Shown piece after piece: positions 5,014 to 5,425 of a stretch of 5,425 nucleotides of DNA. The position numbers and the translations under genes were made by a program. This DNA comes from JADFOB01 sp964651325 (lineage in GTDB: Bacteria; Planctomycetota; Phycisphaerae; UBA1845), in contig CAZYXP010000226.1 of NCBI GenBank assembly GCA_964651325.1, forward strand, positions 1 through 5,425. Direction: 5' to 3'. Positions within the stretch are counted from its first letter, which is position 1. Every line of letters begins with the position of its first letter. The notes below the pieces were generated by a model. The model saw nothing but the letters and a program-made list of their open reading frames with translations, searched no databases and was not told the origin of the DNA.

Positions 5014-5409
5014 TTACGCGGCCGCTTGAAGCTTGGTTTCCACGTAGTTCACTATGGTGTCGACCGTGAAGAGATCCGGCATTTTGGCGACGGACGCATC
5101 CAGCTCGAACTGCGAGAAATCCGCATGGGGCATCGCGGCCTTGAGTTTTCCAAGCCCCTCTTCAGTCATGCGGTCTCCATCGACATACTCGGGGTTGTTT
5201 AGAATGTCATCGGGAAAAAGCTCACCTTTGGGAATCTTGATGGAGAACTCTTTCTCGAGCCGAAACACGATGTCAAGAAAGTCGATGCTTTCCGCGCCTA
5301 GATCCCCTTGCAGGGTGGCCGCGGGCGACACCTCATCCTCGTCAACCCCCAGCGCGTCAGTTAGCACAGCGCGAACTTTCTCGAAGACGCTTTCGCGACT
5401 AGGTACCAT
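5014..5409 (-). CDS. acpP: Acyl carrier protein with a long insertion/extension after helix II
   Basis: This small acidic cytoplasmic protein carries acyl intermediates as thioesters on 4'-phosphopantetheine. Ser41 in DLGAESIDFLD is the attachment site. Residues 5-60 match a normal ACP: helix I at about 5-18, acidic GVDEDEV, and recognition helix II IDFLDIVFRLEKEF. Normal ACPs are about 80 residues; this one is 131. The extra ~50 residues (about 62-112, including LFPDDILNNPEYVDGD and a Met/Pro/Phe-rich part) lie before a last segment, LFTVDTIVNYVETKL, that looks like the normal helix IV. The ATG at 5407-5409 is supported by GGAGG at 5420-5424, 10 nt upstream, and by the start of helix I. It is the first visible gene of the cassette and is separated from the dehydratase by 122 nt with a hairpin, unlike the close packing of the other three. 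The promoter must lie beyond the right edge. Confidence 0.93.
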   Translation of the reverse strand: MVPSRESVFEKVRAVLTDALGVDEDEVSPAATLQGDLGAESIDFLDIVFRLEKEFSIKIPKGELFPDDILNNPEYVDGDRMTEEGLGKLKAAMPHADFSQFELDASVAKMPDLFTVDTIVNYVETKLQAAA

Positions 5410-5419
5410 TCCCTTTAGA

Positions 5420-5424
5420 CCTCC
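5420..5424 (-). promoter_or_regulatory. Shine-Dalgarno of the acyl carrier protein gene
   Basis: GGAGG on the minus strand lies 10 nt before the ATG at 5409-5407. A second purine run, AAAGGGA, directly abuts the ATG. It supports the chosen start; nothing further upstream is in the window. Confidence 0.7.
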
Positions 5425-5425
5425 A

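Overview
The window looks like a bacterial chromosome segment of moderately high GC, most probably from a Planctomycetota member. That assignment is inference. It rests on an acyl carrier protein with a long C-terminal extension encoded next to a FabZ-like dehydratase and two dissimilar ketosynthases, on an HslV with a short propeptide, and on palindromic intergenic DNA of a kind I associate with that phylum. No marker gene fixes the taxonomy.

Left end (1-740, minus strand): the start of hslU (cut by the window edge) preceded by a complete hslV. Together they encode the HslVU (ClpYQ) ATP-dependent protease. The hslV start codon lies in a 19-bp tandem duplication. The duplication has moved the gene away from its Shine-Dalgarno-like sequence and created a four-codon upstream reading frame.

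Middle (741-1750): a divergent intergenic region carries a 46-bp nested palindrome. It is followed by a plus-strand gene for a small predicted lipoprotein of unknown function. The 3' end of that gene, including its stop codon, is imperfectly duplicated in tandem. The rest, to 1750, is non-coding and may be a dispersed repeat.

Right part (1751-5409, minus strand): a four-gene cassette transcribed acyl carrier protein -> FabZ-like dehydratase -> degenerate ketosynthase -> intact FabF-type ketosynthase. The last three genes are packed with 15-nt and 3-nt gaps. The intact ketosynthase keeps Cys-His-His. Its partner has Glu, Phe and Asn at those three places, which suggests a KS-alpha/KS-beta (chain-length-factor-like) pair. 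The acyl carrier protein would carry the growing chain, the ketosynthase pair would extend it, and the hotdog protein would dehydrate the 3-hydroxyacyl intermediate. No ketoreductase, enoyl reductase or malonyl transferase is visible, so these must be encoded elsewhere or beyond the right edge. The product could be an ordinary fatty acid, a polyene or an unusual membrane lipid, and the sequence alone does not decide between them.
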